A DNA stretch of 64,000 nt from assembly GCA_027943335.1 (NCBI GenBank), contig BSBK01006393.1:1-64000 (forward strand), given 5' to 3'. Origin of the DNA: Chamaecyparis obtusa. Its lineage: Eukaryota; Streptophyta; Pinopsida; Cupressales; Cupressaceae. The translations under genes and the position numbers were made by a program. Below are positions 11,375 to 24,800 of this stretch, piece by piece (within the stretch, counting starts at the first letter, position 1; the number at the start of each line of letters is the position of its first letter). Under the pieces are notes generated by a model. It had not been told where the DNA came from. It saw nothing but the letters and a program-made list of their open reading frames with translations, and did not search any database.

Positions 11375-12562
11375 TGTTAGAAAGTAAAGTCCACCAAGAT
11401 AACTGAGAGGGGGGGGTGAATTAGTTATTAGATAATTATAACTTTTATCAACTTCAACATCATTTAACCATGTAAGCAATATGATTACCAACCATATAAA
11501 GATATTCATATACAATGACACAATAACACAAGATATGTTGACTAGAGAACCTCTTGATCAAAGAGTAAACCCCTGTGGGAATGATGCCCACAAAAGATGT
11601 ACTAATATAAATATTCCTTTTGAAAGGATGGAATCTGTTAGGAGTCTTATGAAATACATTCAATACATATGAATCCCTATTAGGAGATTTTGAATCCCTA
11701 CTAAAAGATTCTAACCCTGTTAGGAGTTATGGAAGATAGAAGGACCCACTGCCCAAACAGCTTCAATGGCAAGATCACTGAACACACTGTCCAAAATGAC
11801 CTTAAGATTATTCAATATAATAATATGAAATATGTTACCTCCTCACTATGCCAAACCGCACTCACTACTACACCAGATCTCAATTCCAGATCTTTGTACT
11901 TCGCATGTCTTCTTTCATAATTTCACTTTCATGATCTCATTAGCTCTTTTCTTCACTTCATTCTTATATTCGCATTCAACCATACCATGCTCACATTCCA
12001 CTTCCATTACAACAAGGAAAAAAATTCCTTCCTTTGTACCACACTCAAATAATTCAAATGAGTTGGCACACAAATACAAAATAAAAGTTTCCACATGCTA
12101 CATCAAAATTACACAAAACTATCAACTTCCAAATATAATAACTCTTCACTCGTGTGACCTCAAAGCTTGTGCTATCAACCACATCACTATCAATGTGTCT
12201 CAAACTTCCCTTTAATAGTGAAAAACCAGATTCCATCCCGATTAGGAGATATCATCCGATTTCCACAAACTGCTACTCAGAAACACTGCCTGAATATTGC
12301 TTCTACCAAAATGCTCATAACTTCCATGAATAAATGAATTAATGTTTGTGCTCTTAACCATAGACATATAAAATATTCAAGAGTATAACCTCAACATTTC
12401 ATAGCTCCAACTACAATATCCCATGTGTGCTAATCAAAACACTATCTGCTCCTCTATAAGTCTCTAGAAGATCACTATGTTGACATCAATGACAATCATA
12501 GTCATGAATGCTACAACAACTACTACAAAGTGACTGCCAAAATCCAGCATTCATTCCTAACA
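11375..12562 (-). repeat. 5' LTR of Copia 5787-12562
   Basis: 1188 bases, TGTTAGAAAG to CTAACA, paired with 5787-6975. Confidence 0.95.
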
Positions 12563-12703
12563 CATATATGGCTGCCCTTTATTGTAAAATGAGGAGTGAG
12601 ACTGCCTTGCCAAAGGTGGAAATGAACTTACATTTGAGGGATAATGCCCAACATGAGTAACCTTGTTTCCGAACTACCGTAAATGCATGGCCATTGACGA
12701 ATA

Positions 12704-12762
12704 GGAGAGAGGGAAAGGGAGAGAGAAGGGGAAGGAGAGAGAGATAGAGAGAGAGAGAGAGA
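12704..12762. repeat. (GA)n microsatellite at the junction of the two duplicated copies
   Basis: Short GA-rich tract (GAGAGAGGGAAAGGGAGAGAG type) between copy A and copy B of the duplicated segment. Confidence 0.85.
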
Positions 12763-13925
12763 TATTGTTTATCAGTTTAAAAATATTACTATGTTGTACT
12801 TTTGATTAACATCTAATGATTCGATGTGAAATTCACAAATTTGATTAGATTACCACTGGTTCTATTTCAAATTCTAGAAAAAAATGGATATTTGACATAT
12901 GGTCATAAATTTCAGTCAACGCCATTTTTAAAATAACACATCAGTTTATTTTTACACATTGAGAATATCATCAATAGGAATTGAATTGAAATTTACATAG
13001 GTCATAGGAAATAAATGTCCTAGCTATTTGTTGTCTTCTACATTTTGAGTTTCTTATTACAATTAGGAGAAGAATATTACTCTCCAAATGGTTTTGGACA
13101 GTAACATTTGTACTTGAACCTCTTCTCAAATATTTCTTCCTCATCTTGTTGCCTATTGATACCCACAAAGTGAATCTAGGCATTTCTGCCATGTAATGGG
13201 AGAAAAATTGTTTCCTAATTGATATGTCTAAATAATACATGCAAGAACCTTTTCTTTGATATTGCTCACTAACCCTTCACAACAAAAAATGTTTACAAAA
13301 ACTATCATGTACTTGCATGAGGACATTATATATTATAGAAATCCTACACAGAAGCAGTTGGCAAGCCACTCAAAAAGTAGTAACTGATAGCAAGTGGGAT
13401 AATGTAGATCCTTTAATAAACCACTATCTTCTTTACTCAAGCAACATTTGGTTCATCTACTTGACTGGGGCATGTTTGGGTATAGAAAATATCCATTTCA
13501 ACTCAAGTCTCTGGAAGCAGTTATATTTTTTAGTGGAGGAGATATGCCCATTGGATCTGCAATAACTTTATGCTCACTGGAATTTCCATTTCTCTTCAAT
13601 TGGGATACTCTTTCCAAAATTGCATCTACCCTTTTACCAATTTGGGAAAAAAATGGGTCTATTTGTGGACCTCCAAGGTGTTGGTTACCTAAACAAGAAC
13701 CTTGAGATGAATCAAAAACTTCTCTACGAAAGAGATCAGTACCTTGAGAATCTCTCCACTTGTCAGCTGAATTAAAACCTTGGACCATAGATGGCTGCCC
13801 TTTGTTGTAAAATGGGGAGTGAGACTACCTTGCCAAAGGTGGAAATGAACTTACATTTAAGGGATAATGCCCAACATGAGTAACCTAGTTTCCCAACTCC
13901 CATAAATGCAAGGTCATTGACAAAT
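12763..13925. repeat. Duplicated segment, copy B (uninterrupted)
   Basis: The second copy of the segment at 4757-5786 plus 12568-12703. At 13786-13796 it reads CATAGATGGCT, the empty site corresponding to the Copia insertion in copy A. Confidence 0.85.
13498..13788 (-). pseudogene. Unrecognised gene fragment in copy B
   Basis: The minus-strand frame of 96 residues (MVQGFNSADKW...NITASRDLS) is the counterpart of 5449-5781. The region of IGKRVDAILERVSQLKRN could form a short amphipathic helix. The adjacent minus-strand frames 12971-13240 (MAEMPRFTLWVSIG) and 14157-14423 may be neighbouring exons of the same ancestral gene. That is inference from order and strand; no splice sites were confirmed. 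Function unknown. Confidence 0.4.
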
Positions 13926-14156
13926 ACACATTTCTAATAGAAATATTTGTGTTGCTAGAATGAAGTGCATGACCAAATTCTTTGCCTGCTAAACCAATTT
14001 GAGGCTACATTTCACATTTCTCTGTGGATAATTTGACAACACTTGTTACTTGAGCTACTAGCAGATGGTGAGTACTCATCATCATCATCTTACATAGGCT
14101 CACATGCATATCTTACTTCTTTCCTTTATCATTTTCCCCTTCCTAGCTCTTCCTCC

Positions 14157-14423
14157 TTATCTGTAACTTCTACCATGGTCCAAAAGCTCTTCCCACTCTT
14201 TCCCATTAACTGTGGACTTTGTCTCTTCATCCTGAGTAATTGGCATACCTTGGATGGCACCAAGATAACCATTTTCTTCTGAAATGTCCTTTTCTCTCAC
14301 ATTAATCTCTCTATTAAGAAGATTTTCTATATCTTCCTCTATATATTGAATAGATGTAGCTACAATCCAATGTTCATCAATAATATTCCTTGCACTATTG
14401 AGGAAGAGGCTTTGAGCTAACAA
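14157..14423 (-). pseudogene. Unrecognised gene fragment upstream of copy B
   Basis: An open minus-strand frame of 89 codons, with an acidic middle (IEEDIENLLNREINVRE) and GAIQGMPITQDEE near the end. It lies on the same strand as 13498-13788 and just outside the duplicated unit, so it may be a 5' exon of the same gene. No domain recognised. Confidence 0.3.
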
Positions 14424-14537
14424 TTTCTAATTAATTCCTTCAAATTGAACCTCTCAAGCCTTAAATAATCATATTTTATTAAAAATGTGTCATTTCAGCA
14501 AAAATCAGCATGTTTAAAAAAGTATAACCCACTATTG

Positions 14538-17414
14538 TGGGGTCACCCACTACTTCCTAGGGGTCGTAGTACACCTTAATGGACACATTGGAATGCACAA
14601 GTGTTTCCTAAGGGTCCTATGACCCCTTCGGACACACTTGAGGATTCAAATATGTCAAAAGGGTCACGGGGACTTTGTAGGGGTCCTAGTATGCCTTATC
14701 ACATGTTAGGACCCCTAGGAAGTCCCCATGACTCCTATGGACACATTGGAATGCTCAAGTGTGTCCTAAGGGGTCCTACGGCCCCTTCAGACACACTTGA
14801 GTATTCAAATGTGTCAAAAGGGGTCACCGGGACTTCCTAGGGGTCCTAGTACACCTTATCACGCATTAAGACCCCTAGGAAGTCCCCATGACCCCTATGG
14901 ACACATTGGAACACTCAAGTGTGTCCTAAGGGGTCCTAAAACCACTTGGGTCACATTTGAGCATTCAAATATGTAAAAAGGGGTCATGGAGAGTTCGTAG
15001 GGGTCCTAGTACACCTTATCACATGTTAGGACCCCTAGGAAGTCCCTGTGACCACTATGGACACATTAGAATGCTCAAGTGTGTCCTAAGGGGTCCCAAG
15101 ACTTCTTTAGACACACTTGAGCATTCAAATGTGTCAAAAGGGGTCATGGGGACTTCCTAGGGATCCTAGTACATGTTATCACATGTTAGGACCCCTAGGA
15201 AGTCCCTCGTGACCCCTATGGACACAATGTAACTCTCAAATTTGTCCAAAGGGGTCCTACGACCCCTTCGGACACACTTGGGCATTCAAATGTGTCAAAG
15301 GGGTTAGGGGGACTTCCTAGGGGTCCTAGTACACCTTATCACATGTTAGGACCCCTAAGAAGTCCATGTGACCCCTATGGACACATTGGAATGCTCAAGT
15401 GTGTCCTAAGGGGTCGTACGACCCCTTCAAACACACCTAGGCATTCAAATGTGTCAAAAGGGATCATGAGGACTTCCTAGGGGTCCTAGTACACCTTATT
15501 AGATGTTGAGACCCCTAGGAAGTCCCTGTGACCCCTATCGACACATTGAAATGCTCAAGTGTGTCCTAAGGGGTCCTACAACCCCTTCAAACACACTTGA
15601 GCATTCAAATGTGTCAAAAGGGGTCACAAGGACTTCCTAGGGGTCCTAGTATGCCTTATCACGTGGTAGGACCCCTAGGAAGTCCTCGAACCCCTTTTGA
15701 CACATTTAAATGCTCAAGTGTGTTTTAAGGGGGTCCTACGACCCCTTCAAACACACTTGAGCATTAAATGTGTCAAAAGGGGTCACGGGGACTTCCTAGA
15801 GGTCCTATTATGCCTTATCATGCATTAGGACACCTAGGAAGTCCCTATGACCCCTATGGACACATTGGAATGCTCAAGTGTGTCCTAAGGTGTCCTACAA
15901 CCCCGTTTAGACACACTTGAGCATTCAAATGTGTCAAAAGGGGTCATGGGGACTTCCTAGGGGTCCTAGTACACCTTATCACGCGTTAGGACCCCTAAGA
16001 AGTCCCTGTGACCCCTATGGACACATTGGAATGCTCAAGTGTGTCGTAAGGGGTCCTACAACCACTTTAGAAACACTTGCACATTCAAATGTGTCAAAAG
16101 GGGTCACAGGGACTTCGTAGGGGTCCTAGTATGCCTTATCACATGTTAGGACCCCTAGGAAGTCCTCGTGACCCCTATGGACACATTGGAACACTCAAGT
16201 GTGTCCTAAGGGGTCCTACAACCACTTCCAACATACTTGAGCATTTAAATGTTTCAAAAGGGGTCACGGGTACTTCCTAGGGGTCCTAGCATGCCTTATC
16301 ACACATTAGGACCCCTAGGAAGTCCCTATGACCGCTATAGACACATTGGAATGCTCAAGTGTGTCCTAAGGGGTCCTACGACCACTTCAAACACACTCTG
16401 AGCATTCAAATGTGTCAAAAGGGGTCATGGGGACTTCCTAGGGGTCCTATCACACCTTATCACACATTAGGACCCCTAAGAAGTCCCCATGACCCCTATG
16501 GACACATTGGAATGCTCAAGTGTGTCCTAATGGGTTTTATGACCACTTCAAACACACTTGAGCATAAAAATGTGTCAAAAGTGGTCACGAGGACTTCCTA
16601 GGGGTCTTAGTATGCCTTATCACATGTTAGGACCCCTAGGAAGTCCCCATGACCCTTATTGACACATTGGAATGCTCAAGTGTGTCCTCAGGGGTCCTAC
16701 AACCCCTTTAGACATAGTTGAGCATTCAAATATGTCAAAATGGGTCACAAGGACTTCCTAGGGGTCCTAGTATGCCTTATCATGCATTAGGACCCCTAGG
16801 AAGTCCTCGTGACCCCTATGGACACATTGGAACACTAAAGTGTGTCCTAAGGGGTCCTATGACACCTCCAAACACACTTGAGCATTCAAATGTGTCAAAA
16901 GGGGTCACAGGGACTTCATAGGGGTCCTAGCATGCCTTATCACGCGTTAGGACCCCTAGGAAGTCCATGTGACCCCTATGGACACATTGGAATGCTCAAG
17001 TGTGTCCTAAGGGGTCCTACAACCCCTTTAGACACACTTGAGCATTCAAATGTGTCAAAAGGGGTCATGGGGAATTCCTAGGGGTCCTAGTATGCCTTAT
17101 CACCCATTAGGACCCTTGGAAAGTCTGGGTGACCCCTATGGACACATTGGAATGCTCAAGTGTGTCCTAAGGGGTCCTATGACTACTTCAAACACACTTG
17201 AGCATTCAAATGTGTCAAAAGGTATTACGGGGACTTCTTAGGAGTCCTAGTACAACTTATCATGCATTAGGACCCCTAGGAAGTCCCCATGAGCCTTATC
17301 ACATGTTACAACCCCTTCGAACACACTTGAGCATTCAAATGTGTCAAAAGGGGTCACGGGGATTTTCTAGGATTCCTAGTTTTCCTTATCATGCGTTAGG
17401 ACCCTTAGGAAGTC
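14538..17414. repeat. 160-bp tandem repeat array, two hairpins per unit
   Basis: About 18 units. The spacing is exactly 160 where it can be read cleanly (same word at 16718, 16878, 17038, 17198). Each unit holds two inverted repeats: GGACTTCCTAGGGGTCCTA against TAGGACCCCTAGGAAGTCC, and CATTGGAATGCTCAAGTGTG against CACACTTGAGCATTCAAATG with GGGGTC/GACCCC near the loop. Point differences are spread among units and some units are shortened. The repeated 67-codon frames inside it are a by-product of the periodicity. It lies immediately left of the AT/CA tract that precedes the large DNA element; whether it belongs to that element is unknown. Confidence 0.92.
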
Positions 17415-17890
<476 letters not shown>

Positions 17891-18112
17891 TATATATAAA
17901 AGTTCAATTTTTTCATTTGCTCCCGCCCTTTTTTTCATCTACCTGGAAATATTGGGTACCCGATTTTTATTGGCTGGTTAAATTTGAAAAAAAATATTCC
18001 CTATCCCCACAGACCAGAGAAGCATGGGATCTTAGACTTTTTTCACAGGTTGCAGGAAAAAAAACATGATTTGTGGCCCATTTTTTTTCTTTTTTCAACT
18101 TGTAGTCTCACC

Positions 18113-21055
18113 ATGGGAAGTAGCAGTCGTCAGAAGGCTAAACGGAAGAGGAAGGTGATGAACAAAGAAATTCAAGCATATAGGGAAAAAGATAGGGAAA
18201 ATCACCAAAGAACGAGAGAAGGTATGTTAAACATTAATCAAGGTGACCCTATAAATGTAGTTGCAAGTGAAGAGGATGTTGAATTTGAAAATAATATGGA
18301 AATTAATTTTGTGAATAACAATGTATGGAGTGAAGATGAAAATGTAGAGATGGAGAATAAAAATGTAGACTTGGTGAATGAAAACATAGATTTGGGGAAT
18401 GGCAATGAATGGAATGAAGATGAAAATGTAGAGAAAGAGATTGAAAATGTAGAGTTGGAGAATGAAAATGTTGCACAAGAACCACATGAACGTTACACCT
18501 CCAAATTATATGCGAAATGAAGTCCCTTGCAATAAAGATAATCAATATTCAAATTCGGTGCTTTCAAGAACACCTAAATGGCTAATTGAAATTAAGGAGA
18601 ACATTATGAATAATTGGGAAGGAAAGAGCTCACATAGAACTATTAGGTTGTGGGCTTCAAGACTTTATGACCAATTTTTTAGAAACAAGACATTGGTTGA
18701 GCAATGTCAATTTTTTGTTCAATTGTTAAAGATGCAAAAGATGAGACCTATTCTTGTGAAATTGAAGATTCGTGTGAACAAGAAAATGGAGAGAAATGCC
18801 ATTGTTGTGAAGAATATTTTCAGTGCTCTCAATAGCATTGGGAAGACTAGCAGATAAAAAGACAAGAGAGTTGCTTAGAGGGTTATTACAACCTCCTTAG
18901 TAGGTCATCAGTTGAGAAAGGCTCGTTTGATGAGACAAACTTTTGTTGACTTCAATATAGACCATAAAACTTTGGCTAGAGGACTTTCAAGAAGAGAAAG
19001 ATGTGATGATCCGCTTCAAATTGATACATGAGCTTATGGTGGGGGACTTCTGTGTTTCAATAAGAAGCTAATAGATGTTGTCAAGGATGAAATTCAACAA
19101 TTTTCGGATGCTAACTCAAGAGTGTCACCAAATGTGAAGAATGTCTTGAAGTTGAGATTTGGAAATCAAGACCACACTCCACATCCTAAACATTATGTGG
19201 AGGTATGTCAAACAATGTTGTATAAAAAAATTTGTGAGACACATCCAACATTGAAAATATCGCAAAGGTCTTTTGAACTTGTGAAGCCATTTTATTGTGT
19301 ACCCCTCAATATTCGGAATACATGTTGTTACAAATATCATGTTGAGTTTTCAATGCATCATGAATTATTATGGTCCATTCATTCTACTTTGCATACTAAT
19401 GAAATGCTAGAGGATTATGGTGCAAGTGGTCTTCCCAAATCATCAAGAGACTTGCTAGATCAATTTTTATGTCAAAGAGATGATGATTGTTTATTTTATA
19501 AAAAAAATTGCTTAAATGCCAAGTGCTCAGAATGTGGTGGCTTGTCCAAGTTTATGACATGTTTTCATGAGGGTTTGGAGCACAATTTTGGAAAGACACT
19601 CGTCCAAAAAAATTTATATGAAACAGTGAAATATACATTGAAGATTGGAGGTGAAGGCTCTAGATGTGAGTTAGTTGCAAAAGAATACAATGTTGCTAAT
19701 TTTATCACAAATTTCAAGACAAATCTTTTTTACAAGTATGAAATGCATAGTCATAGGTCTCAATGGTTGGATCAAAAATTCAGGATGTGTAAGGAGACTT
19801 TCCCGATTGGAACTATTATATCCATTGTAGACTTTGCGGAGAACTATACATTGCAACCCCAAAATGAGACTCAAGCTCAATATTACAATTCCATTCAGGT
19901 TGCTATTTTTGTACACATCACATATAGACATTCCCATAATAGAACAAAATATGAGTGAAAGATAATCAAAGAGTACCATTTTTATACGAGCAATGGTAGG
20001 TCTCACTCTCATGATTTTGTTCAACATTGTTTCTAGAACTATTTTGACTTCTTGTAGGAAAATGGTATTGCTATGGATAGGCATCTCATTTGGTTAGATA
20101 ATTGCACCGACCAATTTAAGAATGCCAGAATGTTTTATTGGTTGTGTAGAATGCATGTGGAGAGAGGTGTACCTCATATTTGGAGTTTTTTTGAGTCAGG
20201 GCATGGGAAAGGGGAGCATGATGGAGCAGGTGCGTGTGTGAAGAGAGCTCTAGTTAAGGAGCAATTGAGGATTTTAGGTGTTGTACTTCTTGAGGCTTGT
20301 TCTATTATTGATTGGTGTACTTTAGCATTTTCACAAGGGGGACTCTTGATTCTATAGTGCTTAGATTCTTTTAGTTGGTTGAGGAGTGAAATATAGGAAA
20401 TAGATTGGATTGTCAATCAGTGAAAGACTCTTCAAAAATACATTAATTCTAAAGCTCCAATAGTAGTACATGGACCATTTGGACATGAGAGTTGGCTTGT
20501 TTTTGCCCCATGTGTTTTCAGTATGATTGGGTTCATTATGAGTCAAGTGAGTGGGTGGATACATGGGTTCCATAGTATCTAACTCCTTTATCTTTGACAC
20601 TCTCTATAAGAAATGATGACATGGACACTTCAGTTGAGTATGACCATCTTTCAGATCTTGTGCAACCAGGATATGTTTTTGCATTGGTTGCACCGCAGGG
20701 GAATGATGAGAGGTCATATTATTGGTTAGCACATTGTGTACGAGATAAACAAAATCTTGTACAACCGATGACAGATGGTGATGGGTTCACATATCCTATT
20801 GGTTTAGTTGTTGTTGTGGGAACATGGCTGTGAACATACATGATTAGAAAGAATGGAATTCCCACATTTGAAGACTATGAGAATCAAAAAACTATTCTCA
20901 TGTATTCACACCTTGTTATAGAAACAAATGTCAATTTTTCAAAGAATCAAGGAAGACCAAAGACAAAATAACTTTGGACTATTAGTACTGCTAATCATGA
21001 AGCACTATTGGAGACCCTGAAGCAAAGAGATGACCCTTCAAGAACACTTGACTAG
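18113..21055 (+). pseudogene. Decayed DDE-type transposase, superfamily not assigned
   Basis: Starts at CACCATGGGA with a basic N-terminus (MGSSSRQKAKRKRKVMNKE), then an acidic Asn/Glu repeat (WSEDENVEMENKNVDL type, 18290-18470). Further blocks: KSSHRTIRLWASRLYDQFF (18630-18690), a CX2C pair in CSECGG (about 19530), and DFAENYT with Asp at 19830. LDNCTDQFKNARMFYWL has Asp at 20097, and SGHGKGEHDGAGACVKRAL has Glu at 20214. A C-terminal domain follows (PGYVFALVAPQGND...YYWLAHC, 20660-20740, continuing to 21050). The three acidic residues fit a D-D-E catalytic core, but I infer this from order and spacing. At least four frame changes and several stops break it. A donor-like GGTAATC at 21056 suggests a further exon. 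I have an impression of similar proteins with an HGKG.DG motif in other eukaryotes, but cannot name the family. Confidence 0.6.
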
Positions 21056-21884
21056 GTAATCAGTTAACTTAGTGCATTATTTCCTAAGTTCATTAAGCTT
21101 AATTTAAATACATTAATTTCACCTTTCTTTGATTTTATTTTGACTCAATAAACTTGGTTTTGTATGTGGATTGTAACTTGTGCAGGAGCACCTATGAAGA
21201 CACCTACAGTCACCCTGGATCCAATCAGAGATAGGACAAAAGGATCCTTAATGGTTAATTGAGATCTTTTGAAAACTATAATAGAAATTTGTAACAATAA
21301 TTTTGATTTAAAAGTTAAATGTCCTAGAAGTCTTGATAAGGACTTATGACCAAAATCATGTATGGGTGGCCAATAGTGCTAACAAGGGATCTTACATGTC
21401 ATTTACTTATGTCATTTGCATGGTTTCAATTCTTACATGTTTGATTTTTGTTTCTAACGCTTTAAGGATATTATTTTTTATCATTTCAAACAATCTATAG
21501 AAGTTAAACCTAAAACATAATAAGCTTAATCATGATTAGTTTCACAGTTCAAATTTCAAACATACTAGTAACAGTCATTGCAATGGAACTGGGTCAAGAA
21601 AAGAAGTGTGCATGCTTTCCCATTTTGTTCTTCTCTTGTTTCAGAATGAAAACCTTATTGTTTCCACTATATACAAGCACATATTCCCAAGGACTACTTA
21701 CTCAATCTGTAAAACACAACTGCTTGCAACTTGCCTAGTGTACCATAACGCATTGTGTGTTTTATAATCTGCAAGTGACGTGCTTTCTAAGTTTGCATGA
21801 GAGAGTAAAAGGGTTAACTTTTTTGTTACTGAAAATGGTCTGGACTATAATTTGGTAGTTCACTTTCATGACATTGTAAATGCT
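21056..21884. other. Spacer between transposase and 357-bp array
   Basis: Possible last transposase exon after an acceptor TGTGCAG at about 21180-21186 (then GAGCACCTATG), not confirmed. Bases 21492-21526 are repeated at 27085-27119 on the far side of the array. Confidence 0.35.
21492..21526. repeat. 35-base direct repeat left of the 357-bp array
   Basis: AATCTATAGAAGTTAAACCT and following bases; repeated with one visible change at 27085-27119. Confidence 0.7.
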
Positions 21885-24800
21885 AGTGACAACCCCATTC
21901 CGCCCATGGATTCACTGGAATGCTCGCGACCACGCTCAACCCAAGTGACCCAAGATGCACTACGCATGATTGGGAAGTGATCTTCCGGGGCTCATATCTC
22001 AAACCTCATGAGAGGTATCGACAAATCGTTAGGGGCTACGATATCATGTTTCCAAGGTCTACAATAACCTCTCTCAATTTTGGGCTATTCGACTTCCTGT
22101 GCATTTGGCAAGACAATCTCAGTCGATGCCAAAAATTGTTCTGAGGGTTAGTTAAAAGAGGCTCAACAATGTATCTTTCAAATCATCTAACCTGGCATCA
22201 AACTGTCTACTCCATCAGCTCTTGTTGGCTAGGTAAACACCAGGGACAACCCCATTCTACTCATAGAGTGACTGGAATACTCGCGACACCGCTATACCCA
22301 AGTGACCCCTAGGTGCACTAAGCACGATTGGGTAGCGATCTTCCAGGGCTCATATCTTTGACCTCATGAGAGATATCAACATATCATCAGGGGCTACAAG
22401 ATTTTGTTTTTGAGTTCTACAATAACCTCTCTTAGTTTTGGGCGATTCAAGTTCATTTTCATTTGGCAAGATGATCTCAGTCAATGCCAAAACTTGTAGT
22501 GAGGGTTAGTTGAAAATGGCTCAACAACGTATGTTTCAAACCATCTGACCTGGCATCAATCCATCTACTCCATCAACTCTGGTTGGCTGGGTAAATTCCA
22601 AGGACAACCCTTTTCCACCCATAGAGTCACTAGAATGCTCATGACAGCGCTCAACTCAAGTGACCCCAAGGTGCACTAAGCAAGCTTGGGTAGCGATCTT
22701 TCGGGGCCGTATCTCAAACCTCATGAGAGGTATTGACAAACTATAAGGGGCTATGTGATTTTGTTTCCAATTTCTACAATAACCTCTCTCAATTTTGGGT
22801 GATTTGACTTTGTTTACATTTGGCAAGACAATCTCAGTCGATGCCAAAACTTGTAGTGAGGGTCAGTTGAAAGTGGCTCATTAGTGTATCTTTCAAACCG
22901 GCCAACCTGGCATCGAATCGTCTGCTCCATCATCTTTGGTTGGCCAGGTAAACACCAAGAAAAACCTCGTTCCACCATGGAGTCACTGGAAAGCTCGCAA
23001 CACTGCTCGACCAAAGTGCCCCCAAGGTGCACTAAGCACGATTGGGAAGCAATCTTTTGGGGCTTGTATATCAGATCTCATGAGAGGTATTGACAAACCA
23101 TCAGGGGCTACAAGATTTTATTTCCAAGGTCTACAATAACCTCTCTTAGTTTTGGGTGATTCAAATTTTTTTGCATTTGGCAAGATGATCTCAGTCAATA
23201 CCAAAACTTGCAGTGAGGGTCAGTTGAAAGTGGCTTAGCAGCGTATCTTTCAAACTGTCTGACCTAGCATCGAACCGTCTACTCCATCAGCTCTAGTTGG
23301 CCAGGTAAACACCAAGGACAACTCCATTTCACCCACGCAGTCACTGGAACACTCGCGACATAGCTTGACTCGAGTGACCCCAAGGTGCACTAAGCACGAC
23401 TAGGCAACGATCTTTCGGGGCTCGTATTTCAGACTTCGTGAGATGTATTGACAAACTATCAAGGGCTACAAGATTTTATTTTTGAGGTCTACAATAACCT
23501 CTCTTATTTTTGGGTGATTCAACTTCATTCGCATTTGGCAAGATGATCTCAGTCAATGCCAAAACTTGTAGTGAGGGTCAATTGAAAGTGGCTCAGCAGT
23601 GTATCTTTCAAACCGTCTACTCCATCAGCTCTGGTTGGCCAAGTAAATGCTAGGGACAACCTTGTTCTGCCCACAGATTCACTGAAATGCTCATGACACC
23701 ACTCGACCCAAGTGACCCCAAGGTGCACTAAGCACGATTCAGAAGAAATCTTCTGGGGCTCGTATCTCAGACCTCATGAGAGGTATCGACAAACTATCAG
23801 GGGCTACGGTATCATCTTTCTGAGGTCTAGAATAACCTCTCTCAGTTTTGGGCAATAAAATTTGTTTGCATTTGGCAAGATGATCTCAGTCGATGCCAAA
23901 ACTTGTAGTGAGGGTCAGTTAAAAGCGGCTCAGTAGCATATCTTTCAAACCGTCCAACTTGGCATTGAACCATCTACTCCATTGGCTTCGATTGGCTAGG
24001 TAAACATCAGGGACAACCCTATTCCACCCACAGAGTCACTGGAATGCTCATGACACCACTTGACCCAAGTGACCCCAAGGTGCACTAAGCATGATTGGGC
24101 AGCGATCTTTCAGAGCTTGTATCTCAAACCTTGTGAGATTTATCGACAAACTATTAGGGGCTATGAGATCATGTTTCCAAGGTCTACAATAACCTCTCTC
24201 AATTTTGGTTGATTCAACTTCGTTTGCATTTGGTAAGATGATCTTAGTCGATGCCAAAACTTGCAGTGAGGGTCAGTTGAAAGCAGCTCAGCAGCGTATC
24301 TTTCAAACCATCTGACATTACATCAAACCATCTTCTCCATCAGCTCTGGTTGGTTGGGTAAATGCCACTGACAACCCCATTCCACCCACGGTCACTAGAA
24401 CACTCGTGACCACGCTCGACCAAAGTGAACCCAAGGTGCACTAAGCATGATTGGGTAGTGATCTTTTGGGGCTCGTATCTTGGACCTCGTTAGAGGTATC
24501 GACAAACTATCAGGGGCTACACAATCATGTTTCCAAGCTCTACAATAACCTCTCTTGGTTTTGGGTGATTTGACTTCATTTTCATTTGGCAAGACGATCT
24601 CATTCGATGTCAAAACTTGTAGTGAGGGTGAGTTGAAAGCGGCTCAGTGATGTATCTTTCAAACCGTTTGACATTGCATCAAACCATCTACTCCATCAGC
24701 TCTGATTGGCTAGGTAAATGCCACTAATAACCTTATTCTGGAGACAGAGTCACTGGAACACTCGCGACCATGCTCGACCCAAGTGACCCCAAGGTGCGCT

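Larger units (their letters stand above)
5787..12562 (-). mobile_element. Complete Ty1/Copia LTR retrotransposon (decayed)
   Basis: A minus-strand element of about 6.8 kb. The LTRs are 5787-6975 and 11375-12562 (TGTTAG...CTAACA). The primer-binding site is at 11361-11374 and the polypurine tract at 6976-6987. Going leftward the order is gag, protease, integrase, RT, RNase H, as in Ty1/Copia. Target duplication: CATAG (5782-5786) on the left and CATAT (12563-12567) on the right. The empty site in copy B reads CATAG followed by ATGGCTG. Over the first 280 bases the LTRs differ at roughly one base in 20-25 by eye, so this is not a recent insertion. Frameshifts and stops make it non-coding. Confidence 0.95.
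4757..12703. repeat. Duplicated segment, copy A, split by a Copia element
   Basis: Bases 4757-5786 and 12568-12703 together match 12763-13925 (copy B) almost base for base. The split falls where the Copia element 5787-12562 sits. Copy A is preceded by (GA)n at 4294-4555 and copy B by (GA)n at 12704-12762; the words before each tract are related (GGCCATTGA). This points to a tandem duplication of a roughly 1.1-1.2 kb segment before the Copia insertion. Confidence 0.8.

Noticed and set aside
14530..14545. CACTA at the left edge of the 160-bp array, as a possible CACTA transposon end
   Set aside because: No inverted partner ending in TAGTG was found, and the transposase to the right does not resemble CACTA TNP2.
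14538..17414. Possible CRISPR-like array
   Set aside because: Units are contiguous without unique spacers and the context is a plant nuclear genome.
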